From Methylotenera versatilis 79 (lineage in GTDB: Bacteria > Pseudomonadota > Gammaproteobacteria > Burkholderiales > Methylophilaceae), in NCBI RefSeq assembly GCF_000384375.1, contig NZ_ARVX01000001.1:2046001-2110000 (forward strand): DNA of 64,000 nt, given 5' to 3'. Below the pieces are notes generated by a model. It did no database searches, was not told the origin of the DNA, and worked only from the letters and a program-made list of their open reading frames with translations. A program made the position numbers and the translations under genes. Shown piece by piece: positions 17,344-26,330 of the stretch. Each line of letters opens with the position of its first letter. Position 1 is the first letter of the stretch.

Positions 17344-18021
17344 ATGCTTTTACATGTTCCTGATGTGTTAACTAAAGCGCAAGTTGCAACGTTACGGCGC
17401 ACGCTTGATGCTGGTTCGTGGGTAGATGGCGCGGCAACCGCAGGCCCGCTTGCGGCTGAGGCAAAACGTAACGTTCAGTTTTCAACTGAATCTGCCGAAT
17501 ATCCTGCACTTTCACAGTCAATCATTTCAGCGCTTGAGCGGCATCCGTTATTTGTTTCTGCGACGTTACCACAGCGCATATTGCCGCCTATGTTTAATCG
17601 ATATGCTGGTGGCGATACTTACAGCAATCATGTTGATAATGCGGTGCAAACCGATAGACGAAATGGCGAACGTTTGCGTACTGATATTTCGGTAACGGTA
17701 TTTTTATCTGAGCCAGAAGATTACCAAGGTGGCGAGCTGATTATTGAAGATACTTACGGCAGCCATGAGGTTAAGTTGCCGGCGGGTGATGCAATTATCT
17801 ATCCGGCATCTAGCCTACACAGAGTTGAGCCGATTAGCGCAGGTGAGCGTGTCGCATCTTTTCTTTGGGTGCAAAGTTTGGTGCGTGATGCGTGGCAACG
17901 CAGTATGTTGTTTGATTTGGATATGACGCTGTTGAAATTGCGCGGTCAAATTGGCAATACAGAAGAAATCGTGACATTAACAGGGCATTACCATAATCTT
18001 TTAAGACAATGGAATAGCTGA
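17344..18021 (+). CDS. ybiX: Fe(II)/2-oxoglutarate-dependent hydroxylase, YbiX/PiuC family
   Basis: A 225-residue PKHD-type hydroxylase, the same length as E. coli YbiX. The iron ligands His96 and Asp98 (NHVDNA) and His159 (SLHRVEP), and the 2-oxoglutarate Arg169, are all present in the jelly-roll core (about 80-175). Such proteins are iron-regulated and lie next to catecholate receptors; their substrate is not settled. ATG 17344 follows a GGATATTT sequence and fits family length; upstream in-frame codons lie within the terminator. It overlaps the next gene by one base. Confidence 0.92.
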   Translation: MLLHVPDVLTKAQVATLRRTLDAGSWVDGAATAGPLAAEAKRNVQFSTESAEYPALSQSIISALERHPLFVSATLPQRILPPMFNRYAGGDTYSNHVDNAVQTDRRNGERLRTDISVTVFLSEPEDYQGGELIIEDTYGSHEVKLPAGDAIIYPASSLHRVEPISAGERVASFLWVQSLVRDAWQRSMLFDLDMTLLKLRGQIGNTEEIVTLTGHYHNLLRQWNS

Positions 18022-19160
18022 TGTCGCTTATTACAAATACAGCATCAAACAATATAGACAAAAGTAAGTTAACTCCCTTAGATGCGATTCCATCAGATAT
18101 CGTCAGTGCCGCAGATTATGAGCGATATGCGCGCGATTATATTAACGACGCCGCTTGGGCGTATTTACAAGGCGGCGCGGCGGACGAGTTAACACTTACA
18201 GCGAACGAAAAAGCTTGGAAAACGTTGGAATTATGGCCGCGCGCATTGGCTGATGTGCGTGATGGAAATACACGCTGCACACTTTTTGGCGATACGCTTG
18301 CACATCCGATTATTCTGGCGCCAGTGGCAACCCAACGCGTCTTTCATGCAGAAGGTGAATCGGCTAGTGTGCTTGCGGCCGGTGTGATGGGTGGTGTTGC
18401 AATCGTTTCAACACAAGCATCCATCTCATTGGAGAAACTCGCAGAAAATGCGCAAGGGCCATTATGGTTTCAGCTTTATTGGCAGGGCAGTCGCGAAGCT
18501 ACGCTGAATTTAGTCAAACGTGCTGAATCTGCAGGTTATCGCGCTTTAGTGTTGGCCATTGATGCGCCCATATCTGGCGCGCGTAATCGTGAGCAGCGTG
18601 CAGGTTTTGCAGTGTCAGCAGATGCCGCACAAGTGAATGTTACGCCCATCACATTGCCATTATTGCAAGACGGCATGAGTGTGATATTTGATGGATTGAT
18701 GACGTTAGCACCCGTTTGGGCAGATATTCAATGGCTAGTTAACCAAACTAATTTGCCAATTTTGCTGAAAGGCATTCTGCATCCTGATGATGCACGTCGA
18801 GCAGTTGAAGCTGGCGCTGCAGGTATTGTGGTATCTAATCATGGTGGCCGTGTTTTAGATACTGTGCCAGCAACACTTTCTGCGCTTTCTGGCGTTGTAA
18901 ATGCAGTGAATGGCGCAGTGCCAATCTTGGTCGATGGCGGTATTCGGCGCGGTACGGATATTGTTAAAGCACGCGCACTTGGCGCAACTGCAGTGATGAT
19001 TGGTCGTCCTTATATTCATGCCTTGGCGACCGCTGGTGCATTAGGCGTTGCGCATTTGATCCGTTTATTGCGTGAAGAGCTAGAAATCGCGATGGCGCTG
19101 ACAGGATGCAAAACTTTGGACGATATTAATAAGGATGTTTTGCGTAAAGACTTAATCTAA
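18021..19160 (+). CDS. FMN-dependent alpha-hydroxy-acid dehydrogenase/oxidase
   Basis: A 379-residue TIM-barrel enzyme of the lactate dehydrogenase/glycolate oxidase family. It shows the FMN-binding ILAPVATQRVFHAEGE, the QLYWQ strand, LLKGI lysine, and the catalytic-histidine motif SNHGGRVLDTVPATL, followed by the VDGGIRRGTDIVKA phosphate site. It oxidises a 2-hydroxy acid (such as L-lactate) to the 2-oxo acid. Its start overlaps the ybiX stop (TGATG), so the two are translationally coupled. The substrate could be a hydroxy acid linked to siderophore use, but this is inference. Confidence 0.88.
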   Translation: MSLITNTASNNIDKSKLTPLDAIPSDIVSAADYERYARDYINDAAWAYLQGGAADELTLTANEKAWKTLELWPRALADVRDGNTRCTLFGDTLAHPIILAPVATQRVFHAEGESASVLAAGVMGGVAIVSTQASISLEKLAENAQGPLWFQLYWQGSREATLNLVKRAESAGYRALVLAIDAPISGARNREQRAGFAVSADAAQVNVTPITLPLLQDGMSVIFDGLMTLAPVWADIQWLVNQTNLPILLKGILHPDDARRAVEAGAAGIVVSNHGGRVLDTVPATLSALSGVVNAVNGAVPILVDGGIRRGTDIVKARALGATAVMIGRPYIHALATAGALGVAHLIRLLREELEIAMALTGCKTLDDINKDVLRKDLI

Positions 19161-19478
19161 AAAAATCTGTACCAACTTTGTAACTAAATATTGCTGATAT
19201 TAAGGTGTGAATTACAATTTTAATCAACACTAAAAGACTAGATGATGTGAGATAAAAAGCTTACATCATCAACCATCACAAGGCGGTTATGTTTTTTAGA
19301 TTGATATTCTTAGAGTTAACCATAAAAAACAATCAATTATTTGAGCCTTAAAACGCACAATAAAATCCATCATCAAAGCGCCAACGGGAATTTTTCCCGC
19401 TCTTAAATGTGTAAGAATCTATATCATTCAGGCATATTACTCAATGCAAACAAAGTTACCGTTAATCTTTCCAGTTTT
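19161..19478. other. Intergenic leader before the kinase gene
   Basis: No separate gene seen. A short hairpin CGGGAA-TTT-TTCCCG lies at 19385-19399. The reading frame of the kinase stays open from ATG 19407, so part of this stretch would be coding if that start is used. Confidence 0.4.
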
Positions 19479-20879
19479 ATGAGCCTACAGTTAAAACTCA
19501 ACCTAATTATCACTAGCCTGCTCATATTTTTATTGGGCATGAGTGCTTATTTCGTCATCGAAAATGCCAGAGAAGATGTTCGCGCAGAAGTCAATTCAAC
19601 TGCTAATTTGGTCTTGCACTTACTGGATGCTGAGATTTTGCATTACACCTCGGATTATGGTTGGCTGAACCGTTACTCTAGTGGCAAAACATCCATATTT
19701 AGATTGGGAAATTTAGGCGACATCAGACACTTAAGAATTGATTTTTATGATGCCAATGGCCGGCTGCGCGAAACTAACCTTGATGCCCGTGAAAAGCATG
19801 TTAAAAAATTACCGCCAGCCTGGTTTATTAAGGCGATGGATTTATCCAGTATTGGCACAGAAGAGCGGCGTAAAAGCATTTTACTGAACGGCCGTTTTTT
19901 AGGCGATTTAGTTGTCACACCAGACCCTAGTTACGAGATTATTGAGGTGTGGGAAGACACGATTGGCTTGCTGATATTAGTTGGCGTGTTTTTTGTGTTA
20001 ATGAATTTGCTGGCTTATATTGCGGTGCGCTATACCTTTAAACCCGTTAAGCAGATTTTAGAGGCTTTAACGCAAATTGAACAAGGTCAGTTTAATAGCC
20101 GTTTACCCAATTTCAAGCAGATTGAATTGCAAGGCATCGGGCAAAAATTCAACTCCATGGCCGATACCTTGCAATCCAGCACGCAAAATAATCACCGTCT
20201 AACGCAGCAAATTATTCGTTTACAAGAGGATGAACGTAAAAGTTTGGCGCAGGATATTCATGATGAGATTGGCCAATATTTAACCGCGATTCATGTGGAT
20301 GCCAGCGCGATTTTGGGCGCAAAAAAAATGGCGACTGCAAAAGAGAGCGCTGGCGCCATTAGCAGCATTACGCGTCAAATGATGACAACTATTCATGATT
20401 TATTACAACGTCTGCGTCCACGCGTGTTGGATGAATTAGGGCTTGGTTTAGCATTGGCAGAGTTGATTCACAGCTGGCGCCAACGCAATAGAAATATCAC
20501 GCTCAATCAAAATATCAGCAGCGAGTTAGGCGTGGTGGATGAATCCGTTGCGATTACCGCTTATCGCGTGATGCAAGAATGTTTGACCAACGTGAGTAAA
20601 CACGCCAAAGCGCACCGATTAACCATCCATGTAACGCAAGATAAAAAAAATGTTTACATGGAAATTGAAGATGATGGAGTGGGATTCGATGCGACTAAAA
20701 GCAGCAACGGTTACGGTTTGGCCGGCATGAAAGAACGCGTACAAGGCTTATTTGGCAGCATGACGATTGATACCAATATTGGTCATGGTACAAAAATAAC
20801 CGTGTTACTCCCTAAACAAAACAGGTTGCCGAAACAAGATATTCAACCGAATAAAGTGATTGCATATGAGTACGACTAG
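19479..20879 (+). CDS. MoxY-like sensor histidine kinase (NarL-type partner)
   Basis: About 466 residues. Transmembrane helix 1 about 6-26, a periplasmic LapD/MoxY-type sensor domain about 27-160 (SDYGWLNRYSSGKTSIFRLG, LRHLRIDFYDANGRL style), helix 2 about 161-184, HAMP about 185-235, then a HisKA_3 dimerisation box with phosphorylatable His261 (QDIHDEIGQYL) and a HATPase domain (VMQECLTNVSKHA, EDDGVGFD, GYGLAGMKERV). MoxY was first described as a regulator of methanol dehydrogenase genes, so a role in methylotrophy is plausible but inferred. In-frame ATG 19407 would add 24 residues that do not look like the family. It overlaps the response regulator by 14 bases. Confidence 0.85.
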   Translation: MSLQLKLNLIITSLLIFLLGMSAYFVIENAREDVRAEVNSTANLVLHLLDAEILHYTSDYGWLNRYSSGKTSIFRLGNLGDIRHLRIDFYDANGRLRETNLDAREKHVKKLPPAWFIKAMDLSSIGTEERRKSILLNGRFLGDLVVTPDPSYEIIEVWEDTIGLLILVGVFFVLMNLLAYIAVRYTFKPVKQILEALTQIEQGQFNSRLPNFKQIELQGIGQKFNSMADTLQSSTQNNHRLTQQIIRLQEDERKSLAQDIHDEIGQYLTAIHVDASAILGAKKMATAKESAGAISSITRQMMTTIHDLLQRLRPRVLDELGLGLALAELIHSWRQRNRNITLNQNISSELGVVDESVAITAYRVMQECLTNVSKHAKAHRLTIHVTQDKKNVYMEIEDDGVGFDATKSSNGYGLAGMKERVQGLFGSMTIDTNIGHGTKITVLLPKQNRLPKQDIQPNKVIAYEYD

Positions 20880-21504
20880 AATTATTTTGGCGGATGACCA
20901 CGCAGTGGTACGCTCTGGCTTGCGCCGATTATTAGAATTGAATAAAGGCCTGGAAGTAGTTGCTGAGGCAGAATCTGGCGAACAGGCGTATCAATTATTT
21001 GGCGAATTTTTGCCAGATATTGTGGTGATGGATCTTTCCATGCCAGGCATGGGCGGATTGGAAGCCGCCAAACGCATTTTGCAGCGTTATACCACCGCCA
21101 AAATCATTATATTTTCTATGCATGAAGCGGTTTCTTTTGCTTCGCAAGCGCTAAAAGCGGGCGTGCGTGGCTATGTGACCAAAACGGGCGTGGCAGAAGA
21201 TCTATTAGCCGCCATCACCGAAGTGGCGCGTGGCAAAACGTTTTTGAGTGCAGAGATTGCACAAAAAGTGGCTTTGCAAACATTGATGGGCGATGACGAT
21301 CCCTTGCATCAACTTTCATCACGCGAATTTGAGATTTTCAGATTGTTGGCCGAAGGTCGGAAAGTAGAGGAAGTAGCAGAAATGCTCAAAATCAGCCAAA
21401 AAACAGTGGCTAATTACTACACCATGATTAAGCAAAAACTCGGCGTTTCTAGCCCGATAGAAATGGTGCGATTAGCCATTAGACACGGCTTGATTGATAG
21501 TTAA
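20866..21504 (+). CDS. NarL/LuxR-family response regulator (MoxX-like)
   Basis: A 212-residue regulator with a receiver domain (about 5-120), acidic pocket DD at 10-11, phospho-acceptor Asp56 (VVMDLSMPGMGG), switch and Lys in VTKTG, and a C-terminal LuxR-type helix-turn-helix (about 147-207, LSSREFEIFRLLAEGRKVEEVAEML). ATG 20866 overlaps the kinase end, so the pair is coupled. It is the only response regulator near either kinase in this region. Targets cannot be read from the window. Confidence 0.92.
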   Translation: MSTTRIILADDHAVVRSGLRRLLELNKGLEVVAEAESGEQAYQLFGEFLPDIVVMDLSMPGMGGLEAAKRILQRYTTAKIIIFSMHEAVSFASQALKAGVRGYVTKTGVAEDLLAAITEVARGKTFLSAEIAQKVALQTLMGDDDPLHQLSSREFEIFRLLAEGRKVEEVAEMLKISQKTVANYYTMIKQKLGVSSPIEMVRLAIRHGLIDS

Positions 21505-21552
21505 TTACGCATTACAGATTTTGAGAGTTCGTTAAAAAGCAGGGCATTTAAT

Positions 21553-21586
21553 AGGGTTAACTAATAAAAGTTAACCCTTTTATTTT
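21553..21586 (+). terminator. Rho-independent terminator of the response regulator
   Basis: AGGGTTAACT / AGTTAACCCT forms a perfect 10-bp stem with a 6-base loop, followed by TTTATTTT. Confidence 0.85.
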
Positions 21587-21611
21587 ACGAAATAATCAAT
21601 TATTCAGTTTA

Positions 21612-21649
21612 TAAAAGCAAAAAAAAGCCACACAGTCGAAACTGCGTGG
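21612..21649 (-). terminator. Minus-strand terminator with UUCG tetraloop
   Basis: On the minus strand CCACGCAGT-TTCG-ACTGTGTGG folds into a 9-bp stem (one G-U pair) with a UUCG loop and is followed by eight or more T. It lies 238 bp after the end of the second kinase gene, which is far for a simple gene-end terminator. Confidence 0.85.
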
Positions 21650-21886
21650 TTTTCAAGGGGGTGTAACTTTTGAGGGCTACTAGTTAACTTTGGAGATAAC
21701 TAGGTATTAATGTACGTCATTAGCTAAATTTCATCCTAGGAAATGGGACGAAAAAACGTTGGGATTTTATCCCGAATGTTTTCGACTAAATTCTTATTAA
21801 CTTACTTATTTATATGTGATAAATATTAGATTAAAGACCGATAGAATTAATGTATTAGATTAAATTAGTTTATTAACAGTATGTTT

Positions 21887-22858
21887 TTATTTATTTAATG
21901 TTAGCTGTTTAATTTCTACTGCAATCGCAGTGCCTTGTGCTGGAATGCTGACTATATGCAACGTGCCAGCTAATGCTTCAACCCTTTCTGCGATACCCAA
22001 CAGGCCATAACAAGCTTGCTTGTGGTTATCGGTGGTTTTTTGGTTAACGTCAAATCCAATGCCATTATCTTGCACGGTAATATTCAATATCGTATCGGCA
22101 TTTTTAATCACCACTTGTATTAAAGTGGCTTGTGCGTGTTTGGCAATATTGGTGAGCGCTTCTTGCACAATTCTAAAAATAGCGATGTTGGTATTTTCTG
22201 GTAAGCCGTCAATATCGCCAGTAATTTCTAATCGATATTCTGTATTTTTTTGTGTATTAACATCAATTTTTTCATGACTATTCAAGCTGCTATTCGCGTT
22301 AACTTTCCAAGTGTCTATCATGTGCTCAATCGCGGCAGATAAACCTAACTCATCTAAAGCCACTGGCCGCAAACTGTGCATCATGCGTCTAGTCGTGTTG
22401 TAAGCGTGGTCGGCACTGCTGCTAATGCGTTGCGCTGCAAAAAGCGCAGCATCGTTATTAGCATCATCTATCAGCAAGCTGGTATGCGCTTTAATGGCGT
22501 TTAAGTATTGCCCCAAATCATCATGCAAATGCTGTGCAATGCTTTTGCGTTCATCTTCTTGAATTTGTAGTAAACGCTGCAACAAGGAGTGGTTGTACAA
22601 AATCAGTTTGCGCGATTCATTGATGCGGCGTTTTGCAAACCACATTAACGCCAATAAAAAGCCCAATAATGCAAAGATCAGCTCATCGATGTCGCTGGTT
22701 TTTTCGTATTGTTGTGCCCATTCGTAAAAGTGATCCGACACATTAAAAAAACTTGATAGGGCGTATGACACCACAAATGCCAGTAAAACGCCGATTAATT
22801 CAATGATGATATTTTGTTGATGTTGTTTGTTATCAACAAAGTTGGGGGTAACTTTCAC
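21887..22858 (-). CDS. Orphan sensor histidine kinase (NarL type, no sensor domain)
   Basis: A 323-residue kinase with two N-terminal transmembrane segments (about 18-38 and 58-75) separated by only about 20 residues, so it has no large periplasmic sensor. Then a HisKA_3 box with His112 (AQHLHDDLGQYL), and a HATPase domain (IVQEALTNIAKHAQ, VQDNGIGFD, YGLLGIAERV). No response regulator lies beside it. Its catalytic boxes are close in style to those of the MoxY-like kinase next door, so it may feed the same NarL-type regulator; this is inferred. Confidence 0.85.
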   Translation of the reverse strand: MKVTPNFVDNKQHQQNIIIELIGVLLAFVVSYALSSFFNVSDHFYEWAQQYEKTSDIDELIFALLGFLLALMWFAKRRINESRKLILYNHSLLQRLLQIQEDERKSIAQHLHDDLGQYLNAIKAHTSLLIDDANNDAALFAAQRISSSADHAYNTTRRMMHSLRPVALDELGLSAAIEHMIDTWKVNANSSLNSHEKIDVNTQKNTEYRLEITGDIDGLPENTNIAIFRIVQEALTNIAKHAQATLIQVVIKNADTILNITVQDNGIGFDVNQKTTDNHKQACYGLLGIAERVEALAGTLHIVSIPAQGTAIAVEIKQLTLNK

Positions 22859-23101
22859 AGATTATTCTAGGCTCAATAATGAATCATACAAAATGCTTGA
22901 TATGCCAGTGACAAACAATCGTAAAACTCACTATATTAAGTAGGAAAAACTCCCTTAATCGCTTGAACGTATTTTGCAGAATACCTAACGACTATTTCGT
23001 AGCTATAATGAATTTTAGAATCTGCTTGAATGGATTTTCATCTCTTACTATTCCAGCTTTTCATTCAAAAATTTCCAGCGAATTTGAGTTACTTCCGAAA
23101 A

Positions 23102-24064
23102 ATGAAAAAATGTTTAGCAATAATTAATAGTGTTCTTTTGTTGTACGCACCAATTGCATTTTCTACACCTTTTGCCTATGTGACCAATCAAGGCGAGCAC
23201 ACAGTTTCAGTGGTCGATTTAGCTACAAATCAATCGATTTCAACTGTTAAGGTTGGCACTGCGCCAGTCGGAGTGGCGATAGATCCTAGGCAAAACCGCG
23301 TGTATATCTCGAATGTAGAAAGCCGTTCTGTTTCTGTGTTGGATATGTTGACCAACCAAGTAATACACGAAATCAAGCTAACCATTGCGCCAGTTGGTTT
23401 AGTGCTTAATAAAAGTGGCAGCCAGCTTTTTGTTGCGGATTGGTTTCATGATCAAGTATTGGTAATAGATACCAAAACCTACGCACAGACGCATGCGATT
23501 GCAATGGGCAAAGCACCGGCAGGCATGGTGTTAAGTCGCGATGGTGTAAGTTTATACGTGGCGAATCGCGATAGTAATGATGTGGGCGTGATTGATACTA
23601 AAACCATGCAAATCATCCACAAAATCGCAGTGGGAAAACATCCGTTTGGTATGGTGTTATCGGGCGATGGCAAGCTGCTTTATGTGGTGAATGTTGAAAG
23701 CAATTCTGTTTCAGTCATCGATGTGCATCGCGATGTGGTGATTGCCACCATTCCAGTCGGCAATCATCCTTATTGTGCGACTAGTAACGGCGATGGCAGT
23801 CGCATTTATGTCACCAATACGCAATCAGATACGGTATCAGTCATCGATACTAAAACGCAAAAGGTGATTGCCACTATTAAAGTGGGCGGCACGCCTGAAG
23901 GCATTAGTTATGACATGGTACATGACCGTGTTTATGTCGCCAGCTGGATGGATAACGAATTGACGGTGATTGATGTTACGACCAACCAAGTGATAAAACA
24001 TATTCCAACAGGTAAAGAAAGCCGTGCCTTCGGACAATTTATCGCATCGCCTTCTGTGCCATAA
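23102..24064 (+). CDS. Exported YVTN-type beta-propeller protein
   Basis: About 320 residues: signal peptide (CLAIINSVLLLYAPIAFS), then roughly seven repeats of the YVTN type, each with a core like VSVIDxxTxxVxxTIxVGxxPxG and YVxNxxSNSVSV. This makes a seven-bladed propeller in the periplasm. In methylotrophs such proteins often accompany PQQ-dependent dehydrogenases, but the role is unknown. ATG 23102 opens directly into the signal; the frame runs back to 23030. The next gene is a paralogue on the same strand 283 bp away. Confidence 0.85.
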   Translation: MKKCLAIINSVLLLYAPIAFSTPFAYVTNQGEHTVSVVDLATNQSISTVKVGTAPVGVAIDPRQNRVYISNVESRSVSVLDMLTNQVIHEIKLTIAPVGLVLNKSGSQLFVADWFHDQVLVIDTKTYAQTHAIAMGKAPAGMVLSRDGVSLYVANRDSNDVGVIDTKTMQIIHKIAVGKHPFGMVLSGDGKLLYVVNVESNSVSVIDVHRDVVIATIPVGNHPYCATSNGDGSRIYVTNTQSDTVSVIDTKTQKVIATIKVGGTPEGISYDMVHDRVYVASWMDNELTVIDVTTNQVIKHIPTGKESRAFGQFIASPSVP

Positions 24065-24347
24065 ATTTCATATCTTCCTTATTAATGCAGGAAAAAATCC
24101 CGTATTGATTCGTGACCTTATGCGTACCAAATAAGCAGTGACGAAGTTATTGTGTTGACTGATTTATTAGAAGTTAACGGTAGGTTTTCAGTTATATCAA
24201 CCAGCCTTACAATCATTTAGACATTCAAAAAAGAATACTCAAAGCAACTTTAGATATTCAAATGGATTTTTTAATCAAATTAATAGGTTAAGTCCATAGA
24301 GTTAAGTCTAAATTTATTTAATTGGTTTTGTTAGGGGTTTTAATATC

Positions 24348-25313
24348 ATGCAAGTGTCACATTCCATTTTAGTTTCCACCTTATTGTCTACGCTTTTTAT
24401 CGCCGCCAATGCTTTTGCAGAACCTTTCGCCTATGTGCCTAACGAAAAAGATGGCAAAGTATCGGTGATTGATACAGCGACAGATAAAGTGGTTGGCACA
24501 CTACCTAAAAAAGGCACGTTTGGAAAACAAATCCAAGCGGTGGCGCTTAATCCTGAAGGCACAAAATTATACGTAGTGGTACGCGATAAAAATGCAGTTG
24601 CCATTGTGGATATTAAAGAAGGCAAGCAAATCGGTTTAGTTAAAGTGGGCGATGAGCCCGAAGGGATTGATGTTTCGCCTGATGGCAGCACACTTGCAGC
24701 TTGTTTAGAAGAAGAGAATGCCGTTTCATTTGTAGATTTAGCTACCGCAAAATTAGTGCATACAGCGAAAACGCAAGGCCGTAACCCAGAACACTGTGTT
24801 TACTCACCAGAAGGTAAGTGGCTGTTGGCAAGTAATGAAGAAAGTGGCGATGTGGACGTGATTGATGTGCAAACGCATACGTCCGTGCATTTGATTAAGG
24901 CCACTAAACATCCGCGCGGCATTGGCTTTTCACCCGATGGCAAGCTAGCTTATATCGCTAATGAAGCTGCTAATTTAGTGGAAGTGGTTTCAGTTGGTGA
25001 TTGGAAAGTATTGCACCGCATTAAGGTTGGATTACGCTCGAATGGTGTGAAAGTGTCGCAAGATGGTAGTCGTGTATATGTAAGCAATGGTGGCGATCAC
25101 AATATCAGCGTGATTGATGCTGCAAATAGCACTGTGATTACGACTATTCCTGTCGGGCAGCGCCCATGGAATATGGCGCTAACGCCTGATGGCAAAAAGC
25201 TTTATGTGGCGAATGGCCGTAGCAATAGCGTTTCGGTGATTGATACGGCAGAAAACAAAGTGTTAAGTGAAATTCAAGTAGGGAAATTGCCTTGGGGCGT
25301 AGTGATTCATTAG
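24348..25313 (+). CDS. Exported beta-propeller protein, PQQ-associated type
   Basis: A 321-residue periplasmic protein. Signal peptide about 1-24 (AFA), then seven repeats with YVxNEKDGKVSVIDTATDKVVGT, EGIDVSPDGS, GRNPEHCVYSPEGKWLLASNEES and RPWNMALTPDGKKLYVANG. This pattern resembles the PQQ-dependent-catabolism-associated beta-propeller family. A TAGGGG ribosome site lies upstream. It is similar to the preceding gene but not close enough to be a recent copy. No quinoprotein alcohol dehydrogenase lies in the window to pair with it. Confidence 0.85.
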   Translation: MQVSHSILVSTLLSTLFIAANAFAEPFAYVPNEKDGKVSVIDTATDKVVGTLPKKGTFGKQIQAVALNPEGTKLYVVVRDKNAVAIVDIKEGKQIGLVKVGDEPEGIDVSPDGSTLAACLEEENAVSFVDLATAKLVHTAKTQGRNPEHCVYSPEGKWLLASNEESGDVDVIDVQTHTSVHLIKATKHPRGIGFSPDGKLAYIANEAANLVEVVSVGDWKVLHRIKVGLRSNGVKVSQDGSRVYVSNGGDHNISVIDAANSTVITTIPVGQRPWNMALTPDGKKLYVANGRSNSVSVIDTAENKVLSEIQVGKLPWGVVIH

Positions 25314-25377
25314 CTTTTTTATTAAACTAATCTATTAGGTTAACCATATAAATAACTGAATAAATTAGTTTTTTATA

Positions 25378-26271
25378 TCATAGCGTCGTTTGCTGGCGCT
25401 TATATTCTTTGCGCTTCATCGTCATATATTCTTCTTGTTCTACTTCATGCAATTGGCGCGCGTAGCTCTCGTTGCTGGTATACCAAAGCTGTAGACTTTT
25501 TTCCAGCTGATTATCTGGTGCTGCATTCTGCGCGGCTAAATATGCATCAATCGCCAAATAATAACGCATGGTATTACGTTCAACTACGCCTCTTACGCCT
25601 TGAATATAATCTGGCTGCGCATTTGTGTGTTTATCTGTTGTGGTAAAGCCCACTTTATCTCGGCCAATCGTCGCTAAATAGGTTTTCATCGCAAGACGCC
25701 CGCTTAAACCGAAGGAATAAGTGTAAGTAAAATGCAGAAAAGTTTGCCCATCTTTAAGTGGAATAGATTCGATCCAAATGCGGTAATTAGACGTACCCAA
25801 AGGGCCTTTTTCAGCATTGAGTTGAATGGCGAAGTAATCAGCAGCGCTATTCATTTCGCGATAATTAAACGCTACGCGAGTTGTATCTTCTAACGGCTGA
25901 TCATATTTCTTGCCCAAGTTAACATTTAAAATCGTGCCATTTTTGTCGTTAGCTGCTTGGCAATATTTAATATTAAGGTGCAATATCAACACATCACACC
26001 AATGTGCAGAGTTGTTCAGCGCGGTATTTACCTTAGCAAAAGGGTGGTTAACCACCGCGTAAATCTCACCTTTTAGATTATCCGATGATTCTGCTGAATT
26101 CAGATAAAGCGGGCGCTTAAATTGATTATTATTCAGCTGGTTAGCTAACTCTGTATATTTTGCCTTCAATGCCTTTGCATTATTTTCAGCGTTCGCAGTT
26201 CCTGCTGCAATCGCTTGATTAAAGCCCAAAATAAGGCTGCATATCAGTAAAACATTCTTTAATAATTTCAT
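25378..26271 (-). CDS. Conserved exported protein of unknown function
   Basis: A 297-residue protein with a signal peptide (NVLLICSLILGFNQAIA). The mature part has two Cys (HWCDVLILHLNIKYCQ) that could form a disulphide, a long beta-rich middle (IWIESIPLKDGQTFLHFTYTYSFG) and a charged C-terminal helix (EVEQEEYMTMKRKEYKRQQ). The fold could be a lipid-binding START-like domain, but I do not recognise a named family. It lies 59 bp after the phospholipase-D lipoprotein on the same strand and is probably co-transcribed, pointing to a membrane lipid function. Confidence 0.65.
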   Translation of the reverse strand: MKLLKNVLLICSLILGFNQAIAAGTANAENNAKALKAKYTELANQLNNNQFKRPLYLNSAESSDNLKGEIYAVVNHPFAKVNTALNNSAHWCDVLILHLNIKYCQAANDKNGTILNVNLGKKYDQPLEDTTRVAFNYREMNSAADYFAIQLNAEKGPLGTSNYRIWIESIPLKDGQTFLHFTYTYSFGLSGRLAMKTYLATIGRDKVGFTTTDKHTNAQPDYIQGVRGVVERNTMRYYLAIDAYLAAQNAAPDNQLEKSLQLWYTSNESYARQLHEVEQEEYMTMKRKEYKRQQTTL

Positions 26272-26330
26272 CTTTAATTTTCGTTTAAGCCTTTTTAATT
26301 GAACCTACTCTTAAGATTATAAATCTTGCG

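Larger units (their letters stand above)
21505..21886. other. Intergenic region with two terminators
   Basis: Between the response regulator and the convergent second kinase. It holds a plus-strand terminator (21553-21582) and a strong minus-strand terminator (21612-21649). The stretch 21660-21880 has no credible reading frame; it includes the inverted segment GGGAT-TTTATCCC around 21772-21783. It may hold a small RNA read on the minus strand. Confidence 0.5.
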
